Source: Azospirillum baldaniorum
Lineage (GTDB): Bacteria > Pseudomonadota > Alphaproteobacteria > Azospirillales > Azospirillaceae
NCBI RefSeq assembly: GCF_003119195.2
Contig: NZ_CP022255.1
Location: forward strand, 62,001-126,000
Direction of reading: 5' to 3'
Length of the DNA stretch: 64,000 bases
A program made the translations under genes and the position numbers. Shown here piece by piece: positions 16,796 to 25,549 of this stretch. The notes beneath the pieces are model-generated. The model was not told the DNA's origin, did not search any database, and saw only the letters and a program-made list of their open reading frames with translations. Positions within the stretch are counted from its first letter, which is position 1. Every line of letters starts with the position of its first letter.

Positions 16796-19700
16796 TCAGG
16801 CCGTGCCGATCGGCGGAAGCTGATCGAGCAGGGCGCGCGCGTTGTTCAGGATCTCCGACGGTCCATCGGCGCCCAGCGCAAAGACGAGGCGGTCGTCTGT
16901 CCGACGCACCTGTCCGGTCCACAGACGCTCCAGCGCCGCTTCGCGCATGGCCCGGCAGGGCGTGTCGTTCAGGGTCAGCGAGACACCCGAGGGTCCGGCG
17001 GCCAGGGCGGCGACACCCAGCCGCCGGCAGCGCGCGCGGAGCGCAGCGGCCGCCAGCAACAGCTCGACCTCCTCCGGCAACGGCCCGAAGCGGTCCTCGA
17101 TCTCTTCGCGCAACGGCTCGACCGCCGCTTCGTCGCGCAGACGCGAGAGGCGGCGGTGCAGGCCGATGCGCAAGTCCTCCTCCGGAAGGTAGGCGGCGGG
17201 AATGGTCTGCGGCACGCCCAGGCGCAGTTCGGGGGAATCGTCCGTCTCGGCGCCGGCCAGCGCGCGGGCCAGAAGATGCTGGTACAGCTCGGTTCCGACC
17301 AACCGCAGATGGCCGCTCTGATCGGTTCCCAGCAGGTCGCCCGCCCCGCGCTGGTCGAGATCGAGCAAACTGAGGGCGAAGCCGCCGCCCAGGCTTTCGA
17401 TCGCCTCAAGCGAGCCCAGCCGCCGCTCGGTTCGCTCGTTGAGCGGAGTGTCCGGATCGGTCAGGAGATAGGCGTAGGCCTGCGTTCCCCCGCGCCCGAC
17501 CCGGCCGCGGAGCTGATGGAGCTGCCCGAGCCCGAACAGGTCGGGGCGGCGGATCACGATGGTGTTGGCACGGGGAATGTCGATGCCGGTCTCGATGATG
17601 GGGGTCGAAACCAGCACGTCGACCGTTCCTTCCGCCACATCGAACATGACCTGATCGAGTTCGGCAACGGGGAGGCGGCCGTGCGCGACGGCGACCGACA
17701 GACCGGGGGCGAGCGCGCGCACCTCGGCCTCCAGCGCCGGCAGGTCGGCGATCCGCGGGGCGACGCAGAAGCTCTGTCCGCCCCGCGCCTTTTCGCGCAT
17801 CAAGGCGGACCGCAGAACCGAAGGGTCATAGGGGACGACCCGCGTGCGCACCGGGCGCCGCCGCACCGGAGGGGTATCGATGACGCTGACTCCGCGCAGC
17901 CCCGCCAGCGCCCCCTGCAGCGTCCGCGGAACCGGCGTGGCGCTGAGCGCCAGACAGTGGACGCCGGCCGAAAGCCGGGCCAACGCCCGCTTCTGCACGG
18001 TGCCGAAGCGCTGCTCCTCGTCGACGACGACCAGCGCCAAGTCGGCGAAGCGCACCGTCTTCGACAAGAGGGCGTGGGTGCCGATCGCGATCGCCACCGA
18101 TCCGTCGGCGAGGCCTTCGCTTACGGCTTTTGCGGCCGACGCGGCCATGCCGCCGGTCAACGGCTCGATGCGCAGGCCCAAACCAGCCAGCCGCCGTCGG
18201 AACACCTCCAAGTGCTGGCGGGCAAGCACGCTGGTCGGAGCAAGAACGGCGACCTGCCGGCCGGTGAAGGCGACCGCCGCCGCGGCGCGCAACGCCACTT
18301 CGGTCTTGCCGTAGCCGACGTCGGCGCAGACCAGATGGTCCATGGGCCACCCGCTGGCGAGTTCGGCCATCACGGCGCTGATGGCGCGCCGCTGGCCCGC
18401 GGTCTCCTCGTAGGGGAAGCGGGCGGCCACGCGCCGCATCGGTCCGGCTGGCGGCGCGATCACGGGGGCTTCCGTGCGGGTCCGGCGCTCGGCCTGGCGC
18501 ACGAGGCTTTTCGCGGTTCGGCCGATCTCGCGCTCCAACTCCGCACGGCGGGCGATCCAATTTCCGCCCTTGAGCCCATCGAGCGCCACCCGGGCGTCGC
18601 CGCTGCCGTAGCGCCACACGCGGTCGAGGTCGGCCGCCGGCACCAGGAGCCGATTCTCGCGGGCATACTCCATCACCAGAACGTCTTCCGGCTGGCCTCC
18701 GGCCTCAACCGTGTCGAGCCCGCGCACCGCACCGATCCCATAGTCGAGATGGACCGCAAGATCGTCGCACGACAGGTCGACGGGTGCCAGCGGGGCGGCC
18801 GGGCCGGCTCCGCCTTCCGGACGGGGGCGTTGGGCGAGCACCGTCACGCCGTCGAACGTGAAGCCCGTCGCGACCCGAAGCACCAGGGCTGCCGGCGTCA
18901 CGGGAGGCCCGTCCACCGGCCACCGGTCGAGCACCGGCACCGGCCGGCCGGTCGCCACCGCCACCCGCTCCGCCATCCTGGCCGCGTCGGCGGCGTTCGC
19001 GGCGGCAATGATCACGGATTCACCCGCGGCAATCCTCTCCCCGGCGAGGCGGGGGAGGGTGCGTTCGGACACCGCCGGCGCCTCGCTGGACGAGGCTTGC
19101 CCGTCGGGCTCAAGGGTCAGTACCGCGCGCCCCCGCAACCCTGTCTCCCACGCGTCGCGGTCGAGGTGCATGGCGGACGCGTCGGCGCCCTCCAACTCGT
19201 CGAACCACGCCTCCAGCCGGTCGCCAACCCCCTCGTCCATGACGACCGGATTGTCGGCAAGAAGCTCAAGCACGCTCGGCAAGCGGTCGTAGGCCAGGGG
19301 CAGCAGGCGCTCGAAGGCGTAGGGGCGTCGTCCGGCGGCGAGTTCCTCCGCGAGCCCTGCGGCCATCGGGTCTCTGCGGCTCTCCAGCCCTTGGATCAAC
19401 CGTGCGACGATCTCCGGTGCCGCCGGGATTTCGGTCACCGGATGAACGGTGATCCGGTCGCAGTCGCCCGTCGAGCGCTGGCTTGCCGGATCGAAGGTCC
19501 GTATCCGTGCGACCCGGCCATCGACGATGTCGCAGCGGACGGGACGGTCGGCATCGCCCGGAAAGATCTCCACGACGGAACCGCGGAATGCGGCCTCCCC
19601 CGGTTCGTCGATCCGTTCGTCGAGGATGTAGCCGCCGGCAATCAGGCGCTTTCGCCACGTCTCCTCGTCATAGAGGGTGTCCGTCGCGATGGCCAGCGCG

Positions 19701-20101
19701 ACGTCGGGCCAAGCATCGGGGGGCGGAAGACGTTGCAGAGCCGCCTCGGCGGTCGCGAGAACCAGCCGCCCGGCGCCTTTGGCCGGTCGGGACAAGGCGG
19801 CGATGGCGGCGGCGCGCTGCCCAAGCACAGCCCGCGATGGCTGGTCCCGCTCGCCAAGGGGGACGTCCCAACCTGGAATAAGCACGACATCGAGGTCCGG
19901 CGCGGCGTCCCGGATCGCCCTGGCGAGCCGGACAGCCCGGGTGTCGCTGCGGGTTACGACCAATGGCGCCGCCTGTGAACAGGCGGCGCATCTGGCAAGC
20001 GCGATTGCCAGGGAGCCTTCGGCCGGGGCGGCGCAGGTCATTGACCGGTCCAACCGGAAAGCGGCGCGGTCGGATTGCATCAAAGATGCAGAATCAGGCA
20101 T
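16796..20101 (-). CDS. Mfd-like transcription-repair coupling translocase
   Basis: A 1101-residue protein with the whole Mfd layout. First is a UvrB-like N-terminal part, then a CarD-like RNA polymerase interaction domain (HLDYGIGAVRGLDTV, LLVPAADLDRVWRYGSG). The RecG-like motor follows, with ADVGYGKTEVA (Walker A), VVVDEEQRFG (DEEx), SATPVPRTL and GLGQLHQLRGRVGRGG, and a TRCF C-terminal domain ends the protein. Mfd removes stalled RNA polymerase and recruits UvrA. It is shorter and more divergent than typical alphaproteobacterial Mfd (about 1150-1170 residues), so it may be a second copy (Mfd2). The start is uncertain, with ATG at 20101 or 20080. The long open frame on the opposite strand is a codon-bias shadow. 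Confidence 0.88.
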   Translation of the reverse strand: MPDSASLMQSDRAAFRLDRSMTCAAPAEGSLAIALARCAACSQAAPLVVTRSDTRAVRLARAIRDAAPDLDVVLIPGWDVPLGERDQPSRAVLGQRAAAIAALSRPAKGAGRLVLATAEAALQRLPPPDAWPDVALAIATDTLYDEETWRKRLIAGGYILDERIDEPGEAAFRGSVVEIFPGDADRPVRCDIVDGRVARIRTFDPASQRSTGDCDRITVHPVTEIPAAPEIVARLIQGLESRRDPMAAGLAEELAAGRRPYAFERLLPLAYDRLPSVLELLADNPVVMDEGVGDRLEAWFDELEGADASAMHLDRDAWETGLRGRAVLTLEPDGQASSSEAPAVSERTLPRLAGERIAAGESVIIAAANAADAARMAERVAVATGRPVPVLDRWPVDGPPVTPAALVLRVATGFTFDGVTVLAQRPRPEGGAGPAAPLAPVDLSCDDLAVHLDYGIGAVRGLDTVEAGGQPEDVLVMEYARENRLLVPAADLDRVWRYGSGDARVALDGLKGGNWIARRAELEREIGRTAKSLVRQAERRTRTEAPVIAPPAGPMRRVAARFPYEETAGQRRAISAVMAELASGWPMDHLVCADVGYGKTEVALRAAAAVAFTGRQVAVLAPTSVLARQHLEVFRRRLAGLGLRIEPLTGGMAASAAKAVSEGLADGSVAIAIGTHALLSKTVRFADLALVVVDEEQRFGTVQKRALARLSAGVHCLALSATPVPRTLQGALAGLRGVSVIDTPPVRRRPVRTRVVPYDPSVLRSALMREKARGGQSFCVAPRIADLPALEAEVRALAPGLSVAVAHGRLPVAELDQVMFDVAEGTVDVLVSTPIIETGIDIPRANTIVIRRPDLFGLGQLHQLRGRVGRGGTQAYAYLLTDPDTPLNERTERRLGSLEAIESLGGGFALSLLDLDQRGAGDLLGTDQSGHLRLVGTELYQHLLARALAGAETDDSPELRLGVPQTIPAAYLPEEDLRIGLHRRLSRLRDEAAVEPLREEIEDRFGPLPEEVELLLAAAALRARCRRLGVAALAAGPSGVSLTLNDTPCRAMREAALERLWTGQVRRTDDRLVFALGADGPSEILNNARALLDQLPPIGTA

Positions 20102-20234
20102 GGCACATTCGTCAGGGGAAACGGGAAGGGTTGGCTCTTAACAGCCGGACGCCCATTCATTCCCAACGGAGTGGACAAATTCGTTGGACGTTCCGTACGC
20201 GATGCGCCCTTGTGACCGGTCCGCGTGCTGAACA

Positions 20235-20256
20235 AGGGGCGGCGACGGCCGCCCCT
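20235..20256. terminator. Hairpin terminator after the DUF2382 operon
   Basis: AGGGGCGGC and GCCGCCCCT pair as a nine-base stem with a four-base loop. A T-rich tail follows on the plus strand (TTTATCTTTG) and a shorter one, TTGTT, on the minus strand. The only gene reading into it is the leftward DUF2382 operon ending at 20285. Confidence 0.65.
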
Positions 20257-20284
20257 TTATCTTTGTGAGGCACCACTGTGAGCG

Positions 20285-21214
20285 TTACCGCTCGATGTCG
20301 TCCCGGCGCACGGTGTTCTCCACCCCACCGCGCGACGTTCCGGTTCGGCTGTCCTCAACCTCAACCTCGGTGCGGCGAACCGTATCCGACACGGTCTGGG
20401 CGCGTTCCTCGACATCCTTGCGGATGACCACCTCTTCCTTGACCACCGCGCGCTTCTGGACCACCGCCTCCTCGTCGGTTTCGCTCACTTCGATGGTGCG
20501 TTCACGGAACGCGTCGGCCGGAACGTCTCCAACCTCGCGCATGATAGGACGGCGCTCGACCGAGACCGTCTCGTCGCGAAGACGAACCTGCTCCTCGACC
20601 GGTGTTTCGATCACATAGGTGCGCACGCGCACGACCCCGCGCTCCACGGCGCGCTTGCCGATGGACAATTCCTCTTCGGTGACCGGAACCACCTCTTCGC
20701 GTTCGCTGCCAACCCCGGTGTTCATCGTGGCATCCGCTGTGGTGTCGGTCGTGTTCACGCTGCGGAACGCTTCGGCCGCGTTGCCGAGCTGGGCATTGCT
20801 TCCCGCCCCGCCAACCGCATAGCGTGCCCGCTCCTCGGCAGCCGACGCTTCGTCATATGGCGCTGCCGTCTCGTCGTAACCCGTCCATCCGGACGAGCGG
20901 TACGCCTCGCCCCGGTGTTCGATATCGACAACGGTGCCGCGCTCCAGAACCGCAATGGCCCGGTCGACGTCCTCATCGTCCAACCGCAGCTTCAGAAGCG
21001 TGCCGCCACGCCGCATCCCCTCGGCATAGACGTGAGCATCGGTGTCCGGGACGTTCCAATTGCTCAGGCGGGACAGGAAGCCACCGCCGCCACCGGCGTC
21101 GCTGTGCGAGACGATCTCACCGACGCTGCGGTCGAAGCCTTCGGCTTCGAGATCCCGCAGGGCCGCTTCGGCGTCGGCGCGCGTATCGTAAAGGGCAATG
21201 ATGGTCTTGTTCAT
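20285..21214 (-). CDS. DUF2382 (YsnF/AvaK) stress protein, long form
   Basis: A 309-residue protein. Residues 1-105 form a general-stress GsiB/YflT-like domain (MNKTIIALYDTRADAEAALRDL), as in heat induced stress protein YflT. A linker follows, and then a DUF2382 domain from about residue 175 with the repeated charged pattern VVPVTEEELSIGKRAVERG and VVQKRAVVKEEVVIRK. Members are soluble stress proteins of unknown activity; many are induced by osmotic or oxidative stress. ATG at 21214 follows the upstream gene by four bases, so the two DUF2382 genes are one transcript. Confidence 0.88.
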   Translation of the reverse strand: MNKTIIALYDTRADAEAALRDLEAEGFDRSVGEIVSHSDAGGGGGFLSRLSNWNVPDTDAHVYAEGMRRGGTLLKLRLDDEDVDRAIAVLERGTVVDIEHRGEAYRSSGWTGYDETAAPYDEASAAEERARYAVGGAGSNAQLGNAAEAFRSVNTTDTTADATMNTGVGSEREEVVPVTEEELSIGKRAVERGVVRVRTYVIETPVEEQVRLRDETVSVERRPIMREVGDVPADAFRERTIEVSETDEEAVVQKRAVVKEEVVIRKDVEERAQTVSDTVRRTEVEVEDSRTGTSRGGVENTVRRDDIER

Positions 21215-21218
21215 GAGC

Positions 21219-21635
21219 CTAGTCCTCGTTGGGTTGGTCGGTCCTGGCACCACGCTCCCCAGGTTCGTCAATGAATTCGACGATGGCTTCTTCCGAACGG
21301 AGGGTGATCGGCTGCTCGGCTTGGACGGTGCTCGTGGTCTTGCGCAGATGGATCTCTTCCCGCAAAACCAGCCGCCGTTCGACCACCAGCATCTCCTCGA
21401 CCACCGGGATGATGGTTGTGGTGCCATCCTGGCGGATGTCCGGACGGGCATCGATGGGACGGTTCACCGGGACCCGAACGATCTCGACATCTTCACGCTT
21501 CAGCGCCTGCCGGACGAGTTCCTCGTGCTCGGTGACTTTGGTGGTCACCCGCACACGACCGCGCTCGATCTGGCGCTTGCCAACCGAGGCGGTTTCCTCA
21601 TGAAGCGGAACGACCTCTTCGCGGTCGCTGGCCAT
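21219..21635 (-). CDS. DUF2382 (YsnF/AvaK) protein, short form
   Basis: A 138-residue protein that is almost entirely a DUF2382 domain. It has EVVPLHEETASVGKRQIERG, VNRPIDARPDIRQDG, and VVEEMLVVERRLVLREEIHLRK. It is a clear relative of the domain in the next gene but lacks the N-terminal stress domain. The ATG at 21635 lies eight bases after the stop of the small membrane protein gene. The function is unknown; it may pair with the longer protein. Confidence 0.87.
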   Translation of the reverse strand: MASDREEVVPLHEETASVGKRQIERGRVRVTTKVTEHEELVRQALKREDVEIVRVPVNRPIDARPDIRQDGTTTIIPVVEEMLVVERRLVLREEIHLRKTTSTVQAEQPITLRSEEAIVEFIDEPGERGARTDQPNED

Positions 21636-21643
21636 GACGCACC

Positions 21644-21772
21644 CTAGCGCAAGAAAAAGTACAGAAGGATCGCGAGCACAATCAGCCCGACGATGATCCA
21701 CGTCCAATTGAGACCACCTGCGCTTGCAGCTTCATAAACACCGAACTTTTTGGGACCTCGATCGTTCGCCAT
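21644..21772 (-). CDS. 42-residue single-pass membrane protein
   Basis: This gene is short and easy to overlook. It starts MANDRGPKKFGVYEAASAGG and continues LNWTWIIVGLIVLAILLYFFLR, one hydrophobic helix (about residues 23-41) ending in Arg at the C-terminus. The stop is eight bases before the DUF2382 start, so it leads a three-gene operon. The polar N-terminus has the GPKKFGVYEAA segment, which looks like a conserved cytosolic tag. It probably anchors or assists the two DUF2382 proteins at the membrane; that is inference from position. Confidence 0.8.
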   Translation of the reverse strand: MANDRGPKKFGVYEAASAGGLNWTWIIVGLIVLAILLYFFLR

Positions 21773-22178
21773 GACGTCATCTCCGGCTGGGCCACTGGGG
21801 TCTTAACAGCAGCTCCTCTTCACCGTTCCAGTAAGGAAAGGAGAGATGAAAACAGGGCGTGGTCTTTTGGCCTGGATAGGCTGGGAGCCCAGCCGTTGTG
21901 GCCTTCGATCGGTGCAACGATGTGCAAAGACCAGATAAAAAATGGCCCAACCGCACATCCGGCAACGTTGGTGAAAGAGGTCCGGTTCTACCCGCTCTCC
22001 GCCATTGCGAAAACGCTGCGACAGCGCCGGCAGCGCTGAGGCGGACGGCATCCGTCCCCTGGTGAACGTCACGATGGACCGTCATGCGGCTGCACCCAAC
22101 GCCACCAAGCCCGACGTCAACGGTGGCCTGATGGAGCGGGATTCCAGCTGAGCAGGAATGAGGCAGGTCGAAGAATTT
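21773..22178. other. Intergenic stretch, no supported gene
   Basis: About 400 bases upstream of the DUF2382 operon and downstream of the hybrid kinase. Short frames here (for example 102 residues at 21777-22085) have no domain and unlikely composition. The stretch should hold the promoter of the leftward stress operon. I saw no clear repeat or terminator. Confidence 0.5.
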
Positions 22179-24149
22179 TCAACCGCTGCGCAACATTGCA
22201 TTCACCTGGGCGAGGAACTGGTCAATGGCAATGGGCTTGCTCAAAAGCCGTGTGTGTGGCGCCAGCAGTTCCTTGTCCAGAACGGCATTGCAGGCGTAGC
22301 CGGTCAAAAATATGATTTTCAGGTCCGGCCGCAATGACCGGGCTGTTTCCGCGACCCGTTGTCCGGTGATGCCTGGCAAGCCGACATCCGTTACCAGAAG
22401 GTCGATCCCCACCGGGGAGTTGAGGATGGTCAAGGCTTCGTTTCCATCCTCGGCCTCCAAGACCGTCGCCCCCTGCTCCCGGAGCGCTTCCACAAGCAGC
22501 ATGCGGACAATCGGTTCGTCCTCCACCACCAGCACGGTTCCCGGCACCGGCTGCTGCGGCTGATCGGGGACCTTCACAGGGACGGAACCGAGATTTTCCG
22601 CATGGTGAGAGCGAGGCAGGTACAGTTTCACGGAGGTTCCATGGCCCACTTCGCTGTCGATCCGGACATACCCGCCCGACTGGCGAGCAAAGCCATAGAT
22701 CTGACTCAACCCCAGCCCCGTTCCCTGACCAAGCGGTTTCGTCGTGAAGAATGGTTCGAAGGCACGCTCGAGAACGTCCGGCGGCATGCCGGTGCCGGTG
22801 TCGGCCACCTCAAGCAGTGTGTAGTCGCCGGGCAGCACTCCGGTTTCCGAAGCCGCCGCGGTCGCATCCAGATGGATGTTGACGCCCTGGATGGTGAGTT
22901 GTCCGCCATGGGGCATTGCATCGCGGGCGTTGATGGCCAGGTTCAGCAGCGCAGCCTCGACCTGATTGGCGTCCGCCCAGATTGGCCACAGCTCGGGAGC
23001 CAGCCGTGTCTCGACCCGGATCGCCTCGCCGACCGAACGCTCGATCAGGTCCCGCAGTCCATCCACCAGCGTCTTGAGGTCGGTGCGCTCGGGTTGAAGC
23101 GGTTGTCGGCGGGAAAAGGCGAGCAGCCTCTGTGTCAGAGTCTTCGCCCGATCAACCGAGGTTCTGGCGGCGGTCACATACGCCTGGATGTCGCCTTGTC
23201 CCGTCATGAGCCGCCGTTCGATGACCTCCAGACTGCCGCCAATGGCCTGAAGCAAATTGTTGAAGTCGTGCGCGATGCCGCCGGTCAGTTGGCCCACGGC
23301 TTCCATCTTCTGCGCCTGGAAGAGTGCCGCACGGGTTTCTTCCAACGCTTCCTGCGCCAGCTTGCGTTCGGTGATGTCGCGGGTGACTTTGGCAAAACCG
23401 ACGAGGCGCCCATTGTCATCCCGGATCGCGTCAATGACGACGCTGGCCCAGAAGCGGGTGCCATCCTTGCGGAGCCGCCAGCCTTCGGTTTCGAATTTTC
23501 CGGTTTGCTCAGCGGTGCGCAATCCCTGCATCGGGACACCGTTGGCGCGATCCTCGGCGGTGTAGAAGCGGGAGAAATGCTCTCCGATGATCTCCTCGGC
23601 AGCGTAGCCCTTCATTCGCTGGGCACCGGAATTCCAGTTCGTGATATGCCCGGTTGTATCGAGCATGAAGATCGCGTAGTCGATCACTCCCTGGACCAGC
23701 AGGCGAAAGCGCGCCTCGCTCTGTTGCAGAGCCTCCTGCGCCTGCTTGCGCTCGGTGACGTCGCGCGTGATCTTGGCAAATCCAATCAGCTTCCCGGCGT
23801 CGTCACGGATCGGATCGATGATGACGTGGGCCCAAAAGCGCGTGCCGTCCTTGCGAACCCGCCAACCTTCCGCCTCGAATTTTCCTTCGATCGAGGCGAT
23901 GGAGAGCGCCCGTTGCGGCACTCCGGCGCGCTGATCGTCATCGGTGTAGAAGCGCGAGAAATGCTGGCCGATGATTTCCGCGGCCGTGTATCCCTTGAAC
24001 CGCTGGACTCCCGGATTCCAGCTGGTCACGATTCCGTGTGGGTCGAGCATGTAGATGGCGTAATCGTGGACGCTGTTGACGAGCAGTTCGAATCGCCGCT
24101 CGCCCGACAGTGGCTCCCCGCCAACGCCGGTCGGCAACTCACTCTCCAC
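22179..24149 (-). CDS. PAS-PAS hybrid histidine kinase with receiver domain
   Basis: A 656-residue cytoplasmic sensor kinase. It has two closely similar PAS/PAC domains (about residues 15-135 and 140-260), each with SRFYT and FAKxTRDxTERK. A HisKA-type domain follows with the phosphorylated histidine in GGIAHDFNNLLQ, then a HATPase domain (NLAINARDAMPHGG, DTGTGMPPDVLERAFEPFFTTK, GTGLGLSQIYGF). A C-terminal receiver has VLVVEDEPIVR and LLVTDVGLPG. No membrane segment is seen. I prefer the GTG at 24149, with GGAG six to eight bases before it, over the farther GTG at 24209. No separate response regulator lies next to it. Confidence 0.92.
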   Translation of the reverse strand: MESELPTGVGGEPLSGERRFELLVNSVHDYAIYMLDPHGIVTSWNPGVQRFKGYTAAEIIGQHFSRFYTDDDQRAGVPQRALSIASIEGKFEAEGWRVRKDGTRFWAHVIIDPIRDDAGKLIGFAKITRDVTERKQAQEALQQSEARFRLLVQGVIDYAIFMLDTTGHITNWNSGAQRMKGYAAEEIIGEHFSRFYTAEDRANGVPMQGLRTAEQTGKFETEGWRLRKDGTRFWASVVIDAIRDDNGRLVGFAKVTRDITERKLAQEALEETRAALFQAQKMEAVGQLTGGIAHDFNNLLQAIGGSLEVIERRLMTGQGDIQAYVTAARTSVDRAKTLTQRLLAFSRRQPLQPERTDLKTLVDGLRDLIERSVGEAIRVETRLAPELWPIWADANQVEAALLNLAINARDAMPHGGQLTIQGVNIHLDATAAASETGVLPGDYTLLEVADTGTGMPPDVLERAFEPFFTTKPLGQGTGLGLSQIYGFARQSGGYVRIDSEVGHGTSVKLYLPRSHHAENLGSVPVKVPDQPQQPVPGTVLVVEDEPIVRMLLVEALREQGATVLEAEDGNEALTILNSPVGIDLLVTDVGLPGITGQRVAETARSLRPDLKIIFLTGYACNAVLDKELLAPHTRLLSKPIAIDQFLAQVNAMLRSG

Positions 24150-24209
24150 TAAGATTCTCCGCAGGACGTCGAATGATGACAGCCATACTATCGCTGTTGC
24201 TGACGTCAC

Positions 24210-24407
24210 TCAACGCCACTGCCCTTTGGGAAACCCAGGGTTGCTCGCAAATCGCACCAAGCCGCTGATCTCGCCCGTGGCATTCGGCGCAGGCACGCCG
24301 ATCCGGTCCGACGAGACATAGACCCCGGCAGAACGCTCCATGGCCGTCACCTGATGCGCGGGTCCGCTCCGCTCGACTCCCGTTTTCGCATCGGCGGTGG
24401 CTGCCAT
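24210..24407 (-). CDS. Small hypothetical protein (doubtful)
   Basis: A 65-residue frame (MAATADAKTGVERSGPAHQV at the start, GEISGLVRFASNPGFPKGQWR-like end) just before the hybrid kinase. It has plausible amino acid composition but no recognised domain and a weak ribosome site. It would be transcribed with the kinase. It could equally be leader sequence. I keep it because it fills the gap cleanly between the ferritin-like gene and the kinase. Confidence 0.35.
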   Translation of the reverse strand: MAATADAKTGVERSGPAHQVTAMERSAGVYVSSDRIGVPAPNATGEISGLVRFASNPGFPKGQWR

Positions 24408-24432
24408 GTATCAATGCTTAAGCTCGGCAGTA

Positions 24433-25335
24433 TTACCCCCTCGTCTCGATCCGCTCCGCCAGCAGCGCGAGGTGTCCCACCACGGCCTCCTGAAGGCGCA
24501 GGGATTCGGTCAGGACCAGTTCGTCGATCGCCTGGGCCGCCACGTCGCCGAAGGCTTCGGCGAGCCGTTCGGAGGCAGTGACCGCCGCGCGCAGGCAGGC
24601 GGGCACGGTGTCGGGAACGGCGGCCTGCGACGCCGCCGCGTCGGAGCCGGCCGGAATCAGCGCCCGCTCTTCGCCGACGATTCGGTTCAGCAGCGTGGCA
24701 CCGTCACCGTCGCCCAGGGCGAGCAGGTGCGCCGCCAGCGCGCTGTGCTCCGCGGCGGTGGCGGACAGCAGGGCGACGGCCAGCCGTTCCAGCTCCGCCG
24801 GCGTGTCCGCGCGGGTCGGCTTGTGCTCCGCCCGGCCCCGTTCGCGGCGGTAGGCCTTGCGGCGCTCGCGGCGGAGCAGGGCGGCGTGGCGCAGCTCCTC
24901 GCGGGCCAGCGCCTCGGCGTGGGTGCGGATCGGCTCGTCCGGGGCGCTGGCGGCGATGTAGCTGTAGAAGGCGAAGGCGCGCTGCTCGTTGACCACCGCC
25001 AGTGACAGCGCCTGATAGGGCGTCAGCCGCGTGCGCTCGGTCAGCTCCTCCCAGGAGGCGGCAAGCTCCGGCGGCAGGCGCCAGAGGAAGGCCGGAGCGT
25101 CGGGGGTGGGGCGGCCGAGGCGGTGCGCCCAGCCGTCCACCGCCTGCACATGGTCCTGCTCCTCCGCGATCAGGGCGCGGAAGGTTGTGGCGGTGTCGGT
25201 CTCGCCACGGCGGTCCATCAGGGCCGCCAACTGGGTGTAGCGGCGCACCGCCTCCTGTTCCAGCGCCAGCGCAATGCCCAGAAGCTCGTCCAGCGAGCGG
25301 ACCCCACCCTGTGGTTCGTGGCGCAGCAACGGCAT
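24433..25335 (-). CDS. Ferritin-like/rubrerythrin-domain protein
   Basis: A 300-residue, almost wholly helical protein. The N-terminal half has the di-iron pattern LALEQEAVRRY and AEEQDHVQA, then NEQRAFAFYSYIA and LAREELRHAALLRRERRKAYRRE, giving two E-x2-H pairs as in rubrerythrin/ferritin folds. The C-terminal half (residues 180-295) is another helical bundle with EHSALAAHLLAL. No rubredoxin-type cysteines are present. It may handle peroxide or oxygen, or sense them. It is divergent from nosR and shares its control region with two FNR-type boxes, so co-regulation with nitrous oxide respiration is likely. Confidence 0.8.
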   Translation of the reverse strand: MPLLRHEPQGGVRSLDELLGIALALEQEAVRRYTQLAALMDRRGETDTATTFRALIAEEQDHVQAVDGWAHRLGRPTPDAPAFLWRLPPELAASWEELTERTRLTPYQALSLAVVNEQRAFAFYSYIAASAPDEPIRTHAEALAREELRHAALLRRERRKAYRRERGRAEHKPTRADTPAELERLAVALLSATAAEHSALAAHLLALGDGDGATLLNRIVGEERALIPAGSDAAASQAAVPDTVPACLRAAVTASERLAEAFGDVAAQAIDELVLTESLRLQEAVVGHLALLAERIETRG

Positions 25336-25448
25336 GGAAACCCCCGGTCGCGAGTGAACTTCGCCTAAAATGCAATCGATAGTCCCGCCCGATCAGCAAT
25401 CGTACGGACCCTGGGGAGGAGGATAGTCCAGCTTCATTTTTCCGCGAC

Positions 25449-25462
25449 TTGACGACGGTCAA
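25449..25462. promoter_or_regulatory. FNR/DNR-type box, distal nosR site
   Basis: TTGACGACGGTCAA: TTGA and TCAA half-sites with a six-base spacer, the layout of Crp/Fnr-family operators. It is centred about 95 bases before the nosR start and lies between nosR and the divergent ferritin-like gene. A start of transcription near 25497 would put it at about -41. Confidence 0.75.
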
Positions 25463-25517
25463 GAACAGCGGCCCGAACCTGCGGTCTCATGGGTGCGTCA
25501 ACGGGGCATACGGCCCC

Positions 25518-25531
25518 TTGATCAAGATCAA
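25518..25531. promoter_or_regulatory. Consensus FNR box, proximal nosR site
   Basis: TTGATCAAGATCAA matches the FNR consensus TTGAT-N4-ATCAA exactly. It ends only 18 bases before the nosR ATG, so it is unlikely to be a class II activation site. It could repress, or the true start could differ. Confidence 0.75.
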
Positions 25532-25549
25532 GACTTCAAGGCAAGGGCG

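Noticed and set aside
16721-19978. 1085-residue open frame on the plus strand
   Set aside because: It lies antisense to the Mfd-like gene, has no domain and is rich in Gly, Arg, His and Gln. High GC content leaves the antisense frame open.
21777-22085. 102-residue frame on the minus strand
   Set aside because: No domain, unlike known proteins, and no ribosome site of note.
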